In this document: piece by piece, positions 26,568 through 39,405 of the stretch | Numbering within the stretch: the stretch's first letter is position 1 | Layout: every line of letters starts with the position of its first letter | Assembly: GCA_014529385.2 (NCBI GenBank) | Contig: CM043958.1 | Coordinates: 127,747,317-127,811,316 of the forward strand | Length of the DNA: 64,000 bases | Direction: 5' to 3' | DNA from: Adiantum capillus-veneris | Lineage: Eukaryota > Streptophyta > Polypodiopsida > Polypodiales > Pteridaceae | Notes under the pieces: model-generated | Databases searched by the model: none | What the model was told of the DNA's origin: nothing | The model's input: only the letters and a program-made list of their open reading frames with translations | Program-made: the position numbers and the translations under genes

Positions 26568-27762
26568 TGTAACATTTAATGGCGTAGTAACTTGTATGTA
26601 GCGGAAAATAGCATAAACATAGTGAGCATTTCATTCGAAAAGATTCCTAATGAAAATAACAAGAGTGCTTTGATGGAGAGAGCAACAAAAAGCATAACCC
26701 TAGTTAGATATCATGAACAATACTTCAAAAGAGAGAGAAATTAAGCAATTGACAACATTTGAGGACCGGATTTGCATGGAGCCGGTCCCCCCTCCAAAAG
26801 GCTCTATATTATGGTTTCTCCCATCAAGATAGACATTTTACAATACAATTCTTTGTGTTCCTTCAATACTCGCTAGTGCAATGAAGGTGGAAACTTCAAG
26901 CACTAAGCAAAAAACTTATCAAACACAACATCAATTCCCTCACGGTCTCAGACCCAAGACCTCACACACCTTCCAAGATGGTGAGAGCTAGCGGTGTATA
27001 AGAGTAGATTGAGAGGAAGAAGGAGTAGTCTTACGAGAAAGATGTACATATCCTCACATAATCACTCATATTAGCATATCTTAGCTTAGTAATTAGCATG
27101 GTAGAGGAGATGAGCATGCATTGAATCTTGGCTCTTGGTTGGATTTGCATCCCAAAGCCAAGAGTTGTTGGTGTAGGCCTCCCTTCTCAGAAGCTTGGAG
27201 TAGGTGATAAGCTTTCCATTAAAGCTTGAGAAGAGAGATAGAGTTTTCTTACTCTACACATGATCATTTGTGAGTGTGTAAGTGAATAATTCCTTTGATA
27301 AATCAGCCCCCTCTCTCTCTTGGTCGACCCCCCTTGCTATTTTCTCATGCTCACTCCCTATTGGACCTCCCCACGCTCAGCTAATGGAAATTAAGCAGCA
27401 TAAGTGATAGCCTTCTGATATGAGTCCCCCTTTCCCCTTTTGTGAGAGCTTTTGCTAATTAGTTAATGCAACTAAACTCTAATTGGACCCCTTTGTCTCC
27501 TGGCCAACAGGAATCAGGCAAGCCATTGGGCTGTTGAATGCTCATTGGACCCCTAAGGAGACTGTCCAATAGTCTTCCAGAGAGTTTAATTCTTATTAGT
27601 TCTTTTATTAAGTGTTTCTAAATTAATTAAACTAGACTTACTCTAGCCTAATTCTCATTGGTCCACCTCCAAGGCCTTTCTATAGGATTTGAGTACACCT
27701 TGTGGGCATCTGGGCTAGGGAGATAACATGTGTCCCTCTTTTCCCTGGTGTACAAAGGAAGC

Positions 27763-27797
<35 letters not shown>

Positions 27798-28177
27798 TTT
27801 CTCTCTCATCCCCTACTTCTTGGGCTCGCCCCCTCCTTTGTAGGGCTTCAGAAATACTTTGGGGACACACACAAAGCATCCAGTTTCCCTAGGCTTTTGA
27901 CCTTTGGACACAACCTTTGAATTTTGGAACCTTAGCATTTTGGAAGTCTTCATGGGCTGAACCTTAGGGTCTTTTAAGCCCATTTTTGCACATGGATATT
28001 TTGCAGATAGCCCCCCCCCTTTGGATCCCTATTTTCCCTCCTTTGAATCCCTAATATGACCGGTCTGCTAGCTTAACCAATATTCTAGCTTTTTCTCCCC
28101 AGGCACTTCCCCATATTAAATGATCAGCTTAACATGAGAAAATTATTTAGGAGAATTAGATATTGATTATTATGACA
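26568..28177 (-). repeat. gypsy array LTR 'a' (1.61 kb)
   Basis: The first of three homologous LTRs in the array. The sense strand is minus, starting TGTCATAATAATCAATATC at 28177 and ending AAATGTTACA at 26568. A (GT)n of about 15 units and a C-run of about nine lie inside and differ in length from the other two LTRs. It is the 3' LTR of internal copy 1. The flank 26563-26567 is TTTAA. Confidence 0.88.
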
Positions 28178-31100
28178 TTACCTCTCTCTTGAATTATAGT
28201 CGTCTGTGACTATGGGGTAGAGAAGATAAAGCATATTCATTAGTCCTTTCTCCTAGCGGGTAGAGGATCCCTATGTTACCCTACGACATCATTCCAGAAT
28301 GGATGACTAGCCCATTTGGCACTTGAGAGCTAAGCTGCCGCAAGCACGTCTGCACATTACTCCTATCAATCTTCCATAATAGAGTGACAAGCTCTACTTG
28401 GTGTTTGGGAGACGTCGTCTCCACAAACTTGATCTAAGCATGCATACTACTTCACATTTGTGCACAATAAAGAAAAAGAGAGTCTTATAAGACAAATACT
28501 TTGTTCATTTTTAACATTTGTACATTTGCTTACTCTTGGGAAACATTGTAAGCATTGACAAGGTTCAGGTTATCCTTTAATTGTATGCGTTGCATCCATG
28601 TAGCATTTTTAAAAGGAGAATTCTTAAACTTAATAAGATATCATCAGATAGTCTTACCACCTCTTAGTACCTTGTCTTCATGTCGGAGGATGGACTCGGG
28701 CTGTAGCACCTCTTCTTGGTCCTCAATCTCCGGTGGATATTCAATAGTTGGTTCTTGAGGTGGCTCTCCTTTGTAAGGCTTTAGTAGGTTCACATGAAAA
28801 GCATTGTGTATGAGCCAATGGTTGGGCAAGTTGAGTTGATATGCCATCTCATTGATTGGCCTAAGTATCTAGAAGGGACCATAGTACCTTTTTGCTAACT
28901 TAGCATAGTACTTTTCGTGTCCCGTAGTAGGATTCTTGCCCGTCGTGTGCCTTAATCGAGCCTTGGGAAATTTTAATAAGACCCAATCGTTTTCTTAAAA
29001 GGATTGGGCTCTTCTGTGCTTGTCAGAAGCAGCCTTTTGCCTTTGCTATGAGATAGAGATAGAATCCTTAATCTTTTGGAAAGATTCTTGTAGGTCTCGG
29101 CTATACTCATCTGCGATGAAGATCTTTCCGTGTACCTTAAATAGCAGGTGACTTTTTTATCTTCCCTATATTACCTCAAAAGGTACTTTTCCCGTGGAAG
29201 TATGTACAGTGTGATTGTAGGCATACTCCACGAAGGGTAAGCACTTCTCCCATTGGGATCTTTGATCTAGTTTCGTTACATATGTTTTTAGTAGATCGAA
29301 ATTGTTAGGTTACCTATTTCACTTTGGCCATCCGTTTGCGGGTGATAGGCCGAAGAGAAGTTTAGCCTTGTTCATAAATTCTCAAAGAGACCCTTCCAAA
29401 AGTTACTGGTCATTCTAGGATCTCTATCCGACACTATGGACATTGGCAAGCCATGATATTTGAAGATTTGTGAAATGAAGAGGGTTGCCATTTGATGGGC
29501 TTTGATAGTCTTTTTGGCAGGTATAAAATGAGCTTGTTTACTAAACCTATCCACTATCATCCACACTCTCGTATTCCCATGGATAGACTTAGGCAATCCA
29601 AAGATAAAATCCATGGATAGGCTCTCTTATGGTGAATTAGGGATTGGCAAAGGTTGAAGCAATCCAGGTTGCTTCTCTCCATCAAACTTTGTCTTTTGGC
29701 ATACCACACATTTAGAAACATACTCTTGTATGTTTTCGTTCATGGTAGGCCAGTAGATATATGTTTCAATCCTTTTTAGGGTAGACTGAATCCCTCTATA
29801 CCGTGCATAAGGAGGAGCATGAGATTCATACATTACTTTCTCACGTAGTGAGCTAGTAACTCAAAATCTATTGCCATAGAGAAGATAACCATCTTGTAAA
29901 GTAAATGGTTCCTCTTTCTTTCCTAATGCAAGGGATGACATCACATCTATAAAATCAAGATCAATAGCATACTCCACTATCATAGAAGATATATCATTGT
30001 GAGTTGCTATGGAAACGACATCCACTCTTGGCCGTCTTGAGAGTGCATCGGCTACTTGATTATGCTTGCTAGCAATGTGAGCAATATGAAAATGAAATTA
30101 CGAAAGGAAATTTGCCCACCTCATTTGTTTGTCGAAGAGCTTGGTCTGTGTCATGAAGTACTTAAGACTTTGGTGATCCATTCGCAGAATGAAAGGAGTC
30201 CCCAATAAATAGTGCTTCCATGAGTCTAAGGCATGTAGAACTGCGAGGAGTTCCTTTTCATATATTCCTAGAGATTGTTCAACAAAGTTGAGCCTTTGAC
30301 TTTCATAGCCTATGGAGTTCCCTTCTTGGAGCAAACAGCTCCAAGGCAATCACCACAAGCATCACATTGGACGTCAAATGGCTTTGAGAGATCCGGTAGT
30401 GTAAGCACAGGTTGAGAGATAAGCTTTTCTTAAGCTTTTTGAAAGCATTGTTCTCCTTGGGAGACAATGTGTACCTAACATTTTTCTTTGTTAGGTCATG
30501 TAATGGTCCTGCTATTAGTGAGGACTTTTCAATGAAGCATCTATAGTATGCACACATACCTATAAAGCTTCTTAGTTCATGAAGATTCCTTGGTTTAGGC
30601 CATCCTTTTATTACCTCTAACTTTGATGGATCCATTTGGATGTCATCTTGAGAGATAATGTAACCTAAATACTGAATCTCTTGTAAGAAAAATTCACCTT
30701 TCTTTTGATTAACATAATGTTTATTCTCTCTAAAACTTGAAATATTACCTAGAGGTGTTGCTTGTGTTCGTCTAATGAATTAGAGTAGAGGATGATATCA
30801 TCAAAGAACACTCCAGTAAAGGTTCGATCAGGTATGAATAGCTTCTCCATCAAGCGGTTGAATGTGGCTGGTGCATTGGTCAAGCCAAAAGGCATGAAAA
30901 TGTATTCATAAAGACCAAACGTAGTGCAAAATGCGGTCTTTACAATGTCTTGATCAACTATCCTTATTTGATGATAGCCACTTTTTAGGTCAATCCTATT
31001 TAAGTAGGTGGACCGTTGTAGCTTATCAAATTGGTATTCTACCTATGGAACGGAAAACCTATTCTTGATAGTGATACTATTTAGTGCCCTATAGTCGACA

Positions 31101-32613
31101 CATACGATATGTGCCGTCTTTTTTTACACTTGTAGCACAGGAGAACAAAATGGAGACGAGCTAGGCCTAACCATGCCCTTCTCAACTAACACATGCACTT
31201 TTTGCATAATCTGCTCTTGTTGATCTTGAGAAACTCTATAAGGAGGTTTGTTAGGAGGTGAACTTTCTGGAAGAAGTTCAATTGAATGGTCATCATTGCC
31301 TCGTTTAGGAGGTAGCTCACAAGGGATGTCGTGAATAAAGATATCTTGAAACCCCTTGAGAAAATTGGATAACTCTAATTCCTTTTGATTGTGTATATTT
31401 CCTTTTGATAAAAAATTAGGTTCATTTTGAGAGTCTTTAACAAAAATCATGTACACGAATATAGAGCTCTTTATTGACTTATTGAAAGCTTGTGTATGTA
31501 TAATGGGTATGCTGTTACCCATTTCCTTAGCATCTATGTACATATCTTTTTCCTTGAACCTAAAGGAGATTCTCCTTTCAGGGAATTTGACATTGGCAGC
31601 CATGCGATCAAACCATGGTGCCCCTAGGATTACATCCTCATGCTTGAGAGGAGAAAGAAAAAAAGTCCTCTTTTTCCACATAGCTTTGTACATGGAGCCT
31701 CAATTTCTCGATTAAGGGAGTGACTGAAGCTTCTTGCCCCTTGAAAGCACCATCTGCGGGTAGGACATCTCCCATCTGGTAAGCTTGTATGCCTAGCTTG
31801 GTGGCCAACTCTATGGATATGAAATTGTGAGTAGAACCAGGGTCAAAGAATCATGTTTCCTTACCTTTCTCGAGCATTCCATAGAGGATATCCTTTGTGG
31901 TGAGTTTCCTCCTCTTGGATTTATACCAAGGTAGCCCTAGGAGGCTCGGCGGGTGTTCTTTTAGGGATAAGCGCGGTACGCATGCCCTTGCTCACTGCAC
32001 TTGAAACAACGGTTATCCTTGCGATAACGCTCAAGCTCTTGAGGAGAGAGTTTATTTTTGCCTTTATAAACTCGCTTCTTTTCGCTTTGTTGGAATTGCT
32101 CTTAGGAGACTTTTGGAAATTGTCCTTCCCTTAGGCTCATTGGAACCGTTGTTTTCTGTGGGCTTAAAATTTCTTTTAGCCCCTGTTTGGAAAGTGATTC
32201 GAGAAGCCACCATAGTATGGTGTATAACCGTCGATATGGTGTGTGGCCTTTGGGAGTTGAAATACTCCGCCATTTCTTCACTTAAGCCCGCACAAACTTG
32301 TTGCTTTTGCTCTCCAAAATCCAACTTCTTGAAGACAGTGGCTTTGAGTTGTAAGTCCCAACACTTGTCTACATATTTGTGAATGGATTCGTAGGGAGAG
32401 AGCTTCAAGCTTCTCCATTTGGTGAGTACTTTGTCTTTGGCATCGGTGGCCAAAAACTGCTTCATAATGGAAGCTCTTAAAGCTTTCCATGTTTGTGCAG
32501 CTTCACGGTTGGCCCGTAGGCTAGACCACCATTGTCTGGCGGACTTTTGAAAGTGCATAGCTACATGGTGTAGCTTAGAGGACTCCGTGAAGCCCTCATC
32601 TCCGTGATACCAA
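28178..32613 (-). pseudogene. Ty3/gypsy chromovirus gag-pol, internal copy 1 (broken)
   Basis: On the minus strand, in order: Gag (to 32064; 'R-Q-W-W-S-S-L', 'S-L-K-L-S-P-Y-E-S-I'), a zinc knuckle near 32000 that has lost its last Cys, protease ('D-P-G-S-T-H-N-F-I-S', about 31850), reverse transcriptase (about 31170-30500), RNase H (30349-30098), integrase zinc finger and DDE core (29833-29372; 'C-V-V-C', 'I-V-S-D-R-D-P-R'), and a chromodomain-type tail (28847 to about 28580). Breaks include stops at 31124, 29627 and 28641-28646, plus frameshifts. A polypurine tract, AAGAGAGAGGTAA on the minus strand, ends at 28178. The array orientation and the order PR-RT-RH-INT-chromodomain define the chromovirus clade. 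It cannot produce a working polyprotein. Confidence 0.92.
32595..32613 (-). promoter_or_regulatory. primer-binding site of gypsy internal copy 1
   Basis: The minus-strand sequence directly after LTR b reads TTGGTATCACGGAGATGAG, close to the initiator-tRNA(Met) primer site TGGTATCAGAGC. The same site follows LTR c at 44140-44158. The gag reading frame runs straight through it. Confidence 0.65.
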
Positions 32614-34206
32614 TGTAACAATTAATGGCCTAGTAACTTGTGTGTAGTGGAAAATAGCATGAACATAGTGAGCATCTCATTAGAATAGATTCCTAATAAG
32701 AAGAACAAGAGTGCTTGGGTGGAGAGAGCAACAAAAAGCATAACACCTAGTTAGATAGCATGAACAATACTTCAAAAGAGAGAGAAATTAAGAAATTATT
32801 GACAACAGTTGAGGACCGGATTTGCATGGAGCCGGTCCCCCCTCCAAAAGGCTCTGTATTATGGTTTCTCCCATCAAGAGAGACATTTTACAATACAATT
32901 CTTTGTGTTCCTTCAATACTAGATAGTGCAATGAAGATGGAAACTTCAAGCACTAAGCAAAACACTTGTCAAACACACCATCAATTCCCTCACGGTCTCA
33001 GACCCAAGACCTCACACACCTTCGAAGATGGAGAGAGCTAGTGGGATATGAGAGTAGATTGAGAGGAAGAAGGAGTAGTCTTACGAGAAAGATGTACATC
33101 TCCTCACATAATCACTCATATCAACATAACTTAGCTTAGTTATTAGCATGGTAGAGGATATGAGCATGCATTGAAGCTTGGATCTTGGTTGGATTTGCAT
33201 CCCAAAGCCAAGAGTTGTTGGTGTAGGCCTCCCTTCTCAGAAGCTTGGAGTAGGTGATAAGCTTTCCATTAAAGCTTGAGAAGAGCGATCGAGTCTTCTT
33301 ACTCTACACATGATCTTTTGTGAGTGTGTAAGTGAATAATTCCTTTGATTAATCAGCCCCCTCTCTCTCTTGGTCGACCCCCCTTGCTATTTTCTCATGC
33401 TCACTTCCTATTGGACCTCCCCAGGCTCAACTAATGGAAATTAAGCAGCATAAGTGATAGCCTTCTGACATGTGTCCCCCTTTCCCCTTTTGTGAGAGTT
33501 TTTGCTAATTAATTAATGCAACTAAACTCTAATTAGACCCCTTTTTCTCCTGGCCAATAGGAATCGGGAAAGCAATTGGGCTGTTGAATGCTCATTGGAC
33601 CCCTAAGGAGACTGTCCGATAGTCTTCTAGAGAGCTTAATTCTTATTGGTTCTTTCATTAAGTGGTTTTAAATTAATTAAAATAGACTTACTCTAGACTA
33701 ATTCTCATTGGTCCACCTCCAAGGCCATCGATGCAATAGGGTTTGAGTACACCTTGTGGGCATCTGCGCTAGGGAGCTGACATGTGTCCCTCTTTCCCTT
33801 GTGTACAAAGGAAGCTTGTGTGTGTGTGTGTGTGAGTTTCTCTCTCATCCCCCTCCTTTGTTGGGCTTGAGAAAGACTTTTGGGACACACACAAAGCATC
33901 CAATTTCCCTGGGCTTTTGACCTTTGGACACAACCCTTGAATTTTGGAACCTTAGCATTTTGGAAGTCTTAATGGGTTGAACCTTAGGGTCTTTTAAGCC
34001 CATTGTTGCACATTGCTCTTTTGCAAATACCCCCCCCCCCCCCCCCTGCCTTTGGATCCCTATTTTCCCTCCTTTGAATCCATGCTATGGCCGGTCTGCT
34101 AGCTTAACCAATATTCTAGCTTTTTCTCCCCTGACTTCCCCATATTAAATGATCAGTTTAACATAAGAAAATCATTTGGGAGAATTAGATATTGATTATT
34201 ATGACA
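32614..34206 (-). repeat. gypsy array LTR 'b' (1.59 kb), shared middle LTR
   Basis: It is at once the 5' LTR of internal copy 1 and the 3' LTR of internal copy 2. It has TG...CA ends identical to LTRs a and c. It contains an expanded C-run of about 18 at 34029-34046, where LTR a has about nine and LTR c about five, and a (GT)n of about eight units. Confidence 0.9.
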
Positions 34207-36545
34207 TTACCTCTGTCTTGCAATTATAGTCATCTTGACTATGGGGTAGATAAGAAAAAGCATATTCATAAGTCCTTTTTCCTAGCGGGTAGAGGATCCC
34301 TATGTTACCCTACGACATCGTTCCAGAATGGATGACTAGTCCATTTGGCGCTTGAGAGCGTAAGCTACCACAAGCATGTCTGAACATTAGTCCTATCAAT
34401 CTTCCATAATAGAGTGACATGATCTACTTGGTGTTTGGGACACGTCGTCTCTGCAAACTTGATGTAAGCATGCATACTACTTCACAATTGTGCACAATAA
34501 AGAAAAAGAGAGTCTTATAAGACAAAAACTTTGTTTATTTTTGAAATTTGTACATTTGCTTACTCTTGGGAAACATTGTAAGCATTGACAAGGTTTAGGT
34601 TATCCTTTAATTGTATGCCTTGCATCCATGTAGCATCTTCAAAAGGATAATTCTTAAACTTAATAAGATATCATCAGATAGTCTTACCGCCTCTTAGTAC
34701 CTTGTCTTCATGTCGGAGGATGGACTCGGGCTGCAACACCTCTTCTTGGTCCTCAATCTCCGGTCGATATTCAATAGTTGGTTGTTGAGGTGGCTCTCCT
34801 TTGTGAGGCATTAGTAGGCTCACATGAAAAGCATTGTGTATGAGCCAATGGTTGGGCAACTTGAGTTGATATGTCATCTCATTCATTGGCCTAAGAATCT
34901 GGAAGGGACCATAGTACCTTTTTGCTAACTTAGCATAGTACTTTTCGTGTCCCGTATGATTCTTACCCGTTGTGTGCCTTAATCGAGCCTTGGGAAATTT
35001 TAATAAGACTCAATCATTTTCTTAAAAGGCTTGGGCTCTTCTGTGCTTGTCAGAAGCAGCCTTTTGCCTTTGCTGTGAGATAGAGATAGCATCCTTAATC
35101 ATTTCGAAAGATTCTTGTAGGTCTCGGCTATACTCATCTGCAATGAAGATCTTCCCGTGTACCTTAAATAGCAAGGGACTTTTTGATCTTCCCTCAATTA
35201 CCTCAAAAGTTGCTTTTCCCGCGGAAGTATGTACAGTGTTATTGTAGGCATACTCCACTAAGGGTAAGTACTTCTCCCATTGGGATATTTGATCTACTTC
35301 CGTTACATAGGCTTTTAGTAGATAGAGAATTGTTAGGTTACCTATTTCACTTTGGCCATCCGTTTGCGGGTGATAGGCTGAAGAGAAGTTTAGCCTTGTT
35401 CCTAAATTCTCAAAGAGACCCTTCCAAAAATTACTGGTCATTCTAGGATCTCTATCCGACACTATGGAAATTGGCAATCCATGATACTTGAAGATTTGTG
35501 AAATGAAGAGGGTTGCCATTTGATGGGCTTTGATAGTCTTTTTGACAGGTATAAAATGAGCTAGTTTACTAAGCCTATCCACTATCCTCCATATTCCCGT
35601 ATTCACATAGATAGACTTAGGCAATCCAAAGATAAAATCCATGGATAGGCTCCCTTATGGTGAATTAGGGATTGGCAAAGGTTGAATCAATCCAGGTTGC
35701 TTCCCTCTATCAAACTTTGTCTTTTGGCATACCACACATTTAGAAACATACTCTTGTATGTTTTCTTTCATGGTAGGCTAATAGATATATGTTTCAATCC
35801 TTTTTAGGGTAGACTGAATCTCTCTATGCCTTGCGCAAGGAGGAGCATGAGATTCATACATTACTTTCTCACGTAGTGAGCTAGTAACTCAAAATCTATT
35901 GCCATAGAGAAGATAATCATCTTGTAAAGTAAATGGTTCCTCTTTCTTCCCTAATTCAAGGGCTGAAATCACATCTCTAAAATTGGGATCAATAGCATAA
36001 TCCACTATCATAGAAGATAGATCATTGTGAGTTGCTATGGAAACCGCATTCACTCTTGGCCGTCTTGAGAGTGCATCAGCTACTTGATTACGCTTGCCAG
36101 CAATGTGAGCAATATGAAAATGAAATTACGAAAGGAAATTTGCCCACCTCATTTGTTTGTCGGAGAGCTTGGTCTGTGTCATGAAGTACTTAAGACTTTG
36201 GTGATCCATTCGTAGAATGAAAGGAGTCCCCAATAAATAGTGCTTCCATGAGTCTAAGGCATGTAGATCTGCGAGGAGTTCCTTTTCATATATTCCTAGA
36301 GCTTGCTCAGCAGGGTCGAGCCTTCGACTTTCATAGCCTATGGCGTGCCCTTCTTGGAGCAAACAGCTCCAAGGCAATCACCACAAGCATCACATTGGAC
36401 GTCAAATGGCTTTGAGAGATCCGGTAGTGTAAGCACAGGTTGAGAGATAAGATTTTCTTAAGCTTTTTGAACGGATTTTTCTCCTTGGGAGACCATGTGT
36501 ACTTAACGTTTTTCTTTGTTAGGTCATGTAATGATCTTGCTATTA
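34207..36545 (-). pseudogene. gypsy internal copy 2, 3' part (RNase H, integrase, chromodomain)
   Basis: This is the minus-strand continuation of copy 2 beyond the copia insertion. It contains RNase H (36377-36126), the integrase core (35642-35022, uninterrupted for 206 codons with 'V-D-R-L-S-K-L-A-H-F', 'D-R-D-P-R' and 'S-S-A-Y-H-P-Q-T-D-G-Q-S'), and a chromodomain-type tail (34886-34674). It is preserved slightly better than copy 1 in the integrase. The stop at 35655-35657 ahead of the integrase and the double TGA at 34671-34676 are at the same codons as in copy 1. Confidence 0.92.
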
Positions 36546-36550
36546 GTGAG

Positions 36551-36742
36551 TGAACGAGTACGAGCGGAAGTGCGACGCGAGAGAGAGTGCGAGAAGAAGA
36601 GCACGATGATATGGTGAACTCGCTCTACTGTAATGTGTAGAGCATAGTGAGTTCTTATTAGGTTTTTACAAAAGAATATGTGTACATACCTGGCGGCCCG
36701 CCCACTTACCTGGGCGACCACATTGGGCTTTATACCCCAACA
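36551..36742 (-). repeat. copia 3' LTR (192 bp)
   Basis: Sense orientation TGTTGGGGTATAAAG...CTCGTTCA. Very short for copia, where LTRs are usually 200-600 bp. It contains GGTATAAAG near its start and a GAGAGAG/GAAGAAGAG tract near its end. Confidence 0.95.
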
Positions 36743-36799
36743 ACCTCCCACTTAAAGTCCAATGTGGTACTTAAAGTGTGAGAGAAGCTACTATACAAG

Positions 36800-38695
36800 C
36801 TAATATACAAGAGATGTAGAGAAGTGATGTACTACCCTACACCTAACTGCTTGCGAAAATGCGCAAAGCTCTTTGAGGGAAGTCCTTTTTGTAAGTAGAT
36901 CAGCAAGATTTTCTGTGGTGTGAACTTTGACAAGCTGAAGTTGCTTATCCTCGAGCATTTCCCTGATGAAATGATACTTCACATCCACATGCTTTGTCTT
37001 TGAGTGATAAACTGGATTGCGAGCCAATTGTATAGCACTTTGACTATCACAATATAACACAGGCATCTCTTCTTTGATTCCCAAATCTATTACTAGTCGA
37101 TTAAGCCAAATTGATTCTTTGCATGCCTCTGATGCTGCAACATATTCAGCCTCTGTAGTAGACTGAGTAACACAATCTTGTAATCTAGAACGCCATGATA
37201 CTGCTCCACCAGCCAATGTAAAGACATACCCTGACGTAGACCTTCGGTTGTCTAAGTCACCTGCATAATCTGAGTCTGTAAAACCCTTTACACTTAGCTT
37301 CTGACTCCCATAGCATATACGCATACTCTTTGTAGCTTTCAGGTATCTCAATATTCCTTTCACTGCATCCCAATGTTTCTTGCCTGGGTTTGACATGTAT
37401 CGACTTACTACTCCCACTACAAATACAATGTCTGGGCGAGTAGCAATCATTGCATACATCAAACTACCCACTGCAGACGCATATGGAATCTTATCCATTT
37501 CAGCCTGTTCTTCCTCAGACACAGAACAATCTTGTTTGCTAAGTTTCACATATGGTGGCAATGGAACACTCAGTGCCTTTCCCTTCTCCATATTGAAACA
37601 TTGCAAAACCTTGTCAATATACTCTGTTTGAGATAACCAAATCAACTTCTTTGCTCTGTCTCTCTCAATGCGCATACCAAGTATATGACTTGCCTCACCC
37701 ATGTCTTTCATGTCAAACGATTTTGCCATCTTTGACTTCAAAGCTGAAATTTCTTCCAAGTGCTTGCCAACAATCAACATGTCATCCACATACAAAATAA
37801 GGATCAGCCAACTACCATCCTTAGCCTTCTTTGTATATAGACAGTGATCGAACTCACTACGTTTGTAGCCTTGAGAAAGCATAAACTTGTGGAATTTATG
37901 GTACCATGCCCTCGGTGATTGTTTTAAGCCATAAAGACTCTTTAACAACTGGCATACCCAATCTTCCTTGCCTTTCTCAACAAACCCTTCTGGCTGCTGC
38001 ATGTAAATTTCCACATCTAAATCACCATGCAAGAACGCTGTCTTGACATCCATTTGGTGCAACACCAAATCTAATATGGCAACCAATGCAAGAAAGCATC
38101 TCAATGTAGTCATTTTGACCACCGGAGAGAAGACTTCATCAAAGTCAATGCCTTGTTCTTGCTTAAAGCCCTTGGCAACAAGCCTTGCTTTGTACTTTGG
38201 CTGACTATCATGAGCGGTGATCTTATACCTGTAAACCCATTTACAGGGTAGAGCCTTTTTGCCCCATGGTAATTTAACTAGCTTCCATGTCTGGTTTTTA
38301 TGCAGAGCTGTCATCTCTGGCTGCATGGCCAATTGCCAATTCCCGGAGTCCTTCATTTGCACTGCTTCCTTGTAACATGAAGGCTCATTGCAATCAGTCA
38401 ACATGACATAGTTAATAGATGGAACAAACCTATCAGGAGGTCGCGTGACACGTCCATGTCTACGCACAAAAGGTAGCTCAGGCTCAGCCACAACCTGTGG
38501 TTCCACTCTATCATGTCCTTGCTCCTCTTGAGCCCTGACATTTTGTCTTGCACGTGCAGGTCCATCTTCTTGGAAGACAACTCTTCTGATCTCCTCAACC
38601 CTCTCTAGTTTAGAATGATATTTGGATTCATTAAAGTGAACATCATTGTTGTGGACAACCTTTCTGGATTTGGGATCCCAAAGTCTGTACCCCAT
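36800..38695 (-). pseudogene. copia reverse transcriptase-RNase H (intact 631-codon segment)
   Basis: The frame starts after an in-frame TAG at about 38696, where the upstream integrase continues in the same frame, so its Met is internal rather than a true start. Residues 1-25 finish the integrase ('L-W-D-P-K-S-R-K-V-V'). The RT spans about residues 135-370 with 'K-W-V-Y-R-Y-K', 'Q-M-D-V-K-T-A-F-L-H-G' and the catalytic 'L-Y-V-D-D-M-L-I-V' at 301-309. The RNase H is near residues 470-610 with 'D-S-D-Y-A-G-D' and 'T-K-H-V-D-V-K-Y-H-F-I'. All catalytic motifs that I can check are present. It is translated only as part of the polyprotein, which the upstream breaks prevent. Confidence 0.93.
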
Positions 38696-39405
38696 CTAAC
38701 CAGAATTACCATAGCCTAGAAAGATGCACTTTCTACTCGTTGGCTCAAGTTTGTTCCTAAATTCCTTTGGAACGTGAGTATATGGCTCACAGCCAAAGAC
38801 TCTGAGATGCTTGTATGAGGGCATTTTGCCTGACCATACCATCTCTGGCACTGAATCCTTCTGCAAAACCTTTCTAGGAGATCTATTTACAAGATGAACA
38901 GCTGTTGATACAGTTTCAGCCCAAAACCCATTTGGCAGCTGTGCATTAGACAACATACTTCTGACCTTCTCTTGTATTGTCCTATTCATCCTCTCAGCAA
39001 CACCATTTTGAGGAGGATTGTAAGGAGCAGTAAGTTCACGTTTTATACCTTTTGACTCACAAAAGTCCTGAAAGGCCTTTGAAACATACTCTCCACCATT
39101 GTCAGTGCGTAAGCATTTAAGCTTCTTGCCACACTAAACGCTTCATCCTTGTGCTTGAGAAAGTAAACCCATACTTTCCTCGAGTAATCATCTATAAATT
39201 TCATAAAGTAAGAAGCTCCCCCTAGAGATAGGTTAGGCATAGGTCCACACAAATCACTATGAACAAGTGCCAACTGTGTATCTCTTCTACTGCTTCTATG
39301 CTTATGTGGCTGCTGTGTTTGCTTACCATACAGACAATGTTCACAGAATTCAAAATAATTAAATGAAAAGCCAAGAAAATAACTAGAACGAGACAAGATT
39401 TCCAT
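38696..39405 (-). pseudogene. copia integrase segment (frameshifted)
   Basis: Frames 39405-39043 and 38989-38696 together cover the integrase. The first has the zinc-finger end 'C-E-H-C-L-Y-G-K-Q' and catalytic region 'V-H-S-D-L-C-G-P-M' and 'F-I-D-D-Y-S-R-K-V-W-V-Y-F-L-K'. The second has the terminal 'R-M-N-R-T-I-Q-E-K-V-R-S-M-L' helix. The segment carrying the second Asp and Glu lies across a frame change near 39120. A further frame change separates it from gag-protease at about 39400, and a TAG (Gln codon changed) ends it at 38696. Confidence 0.9.
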
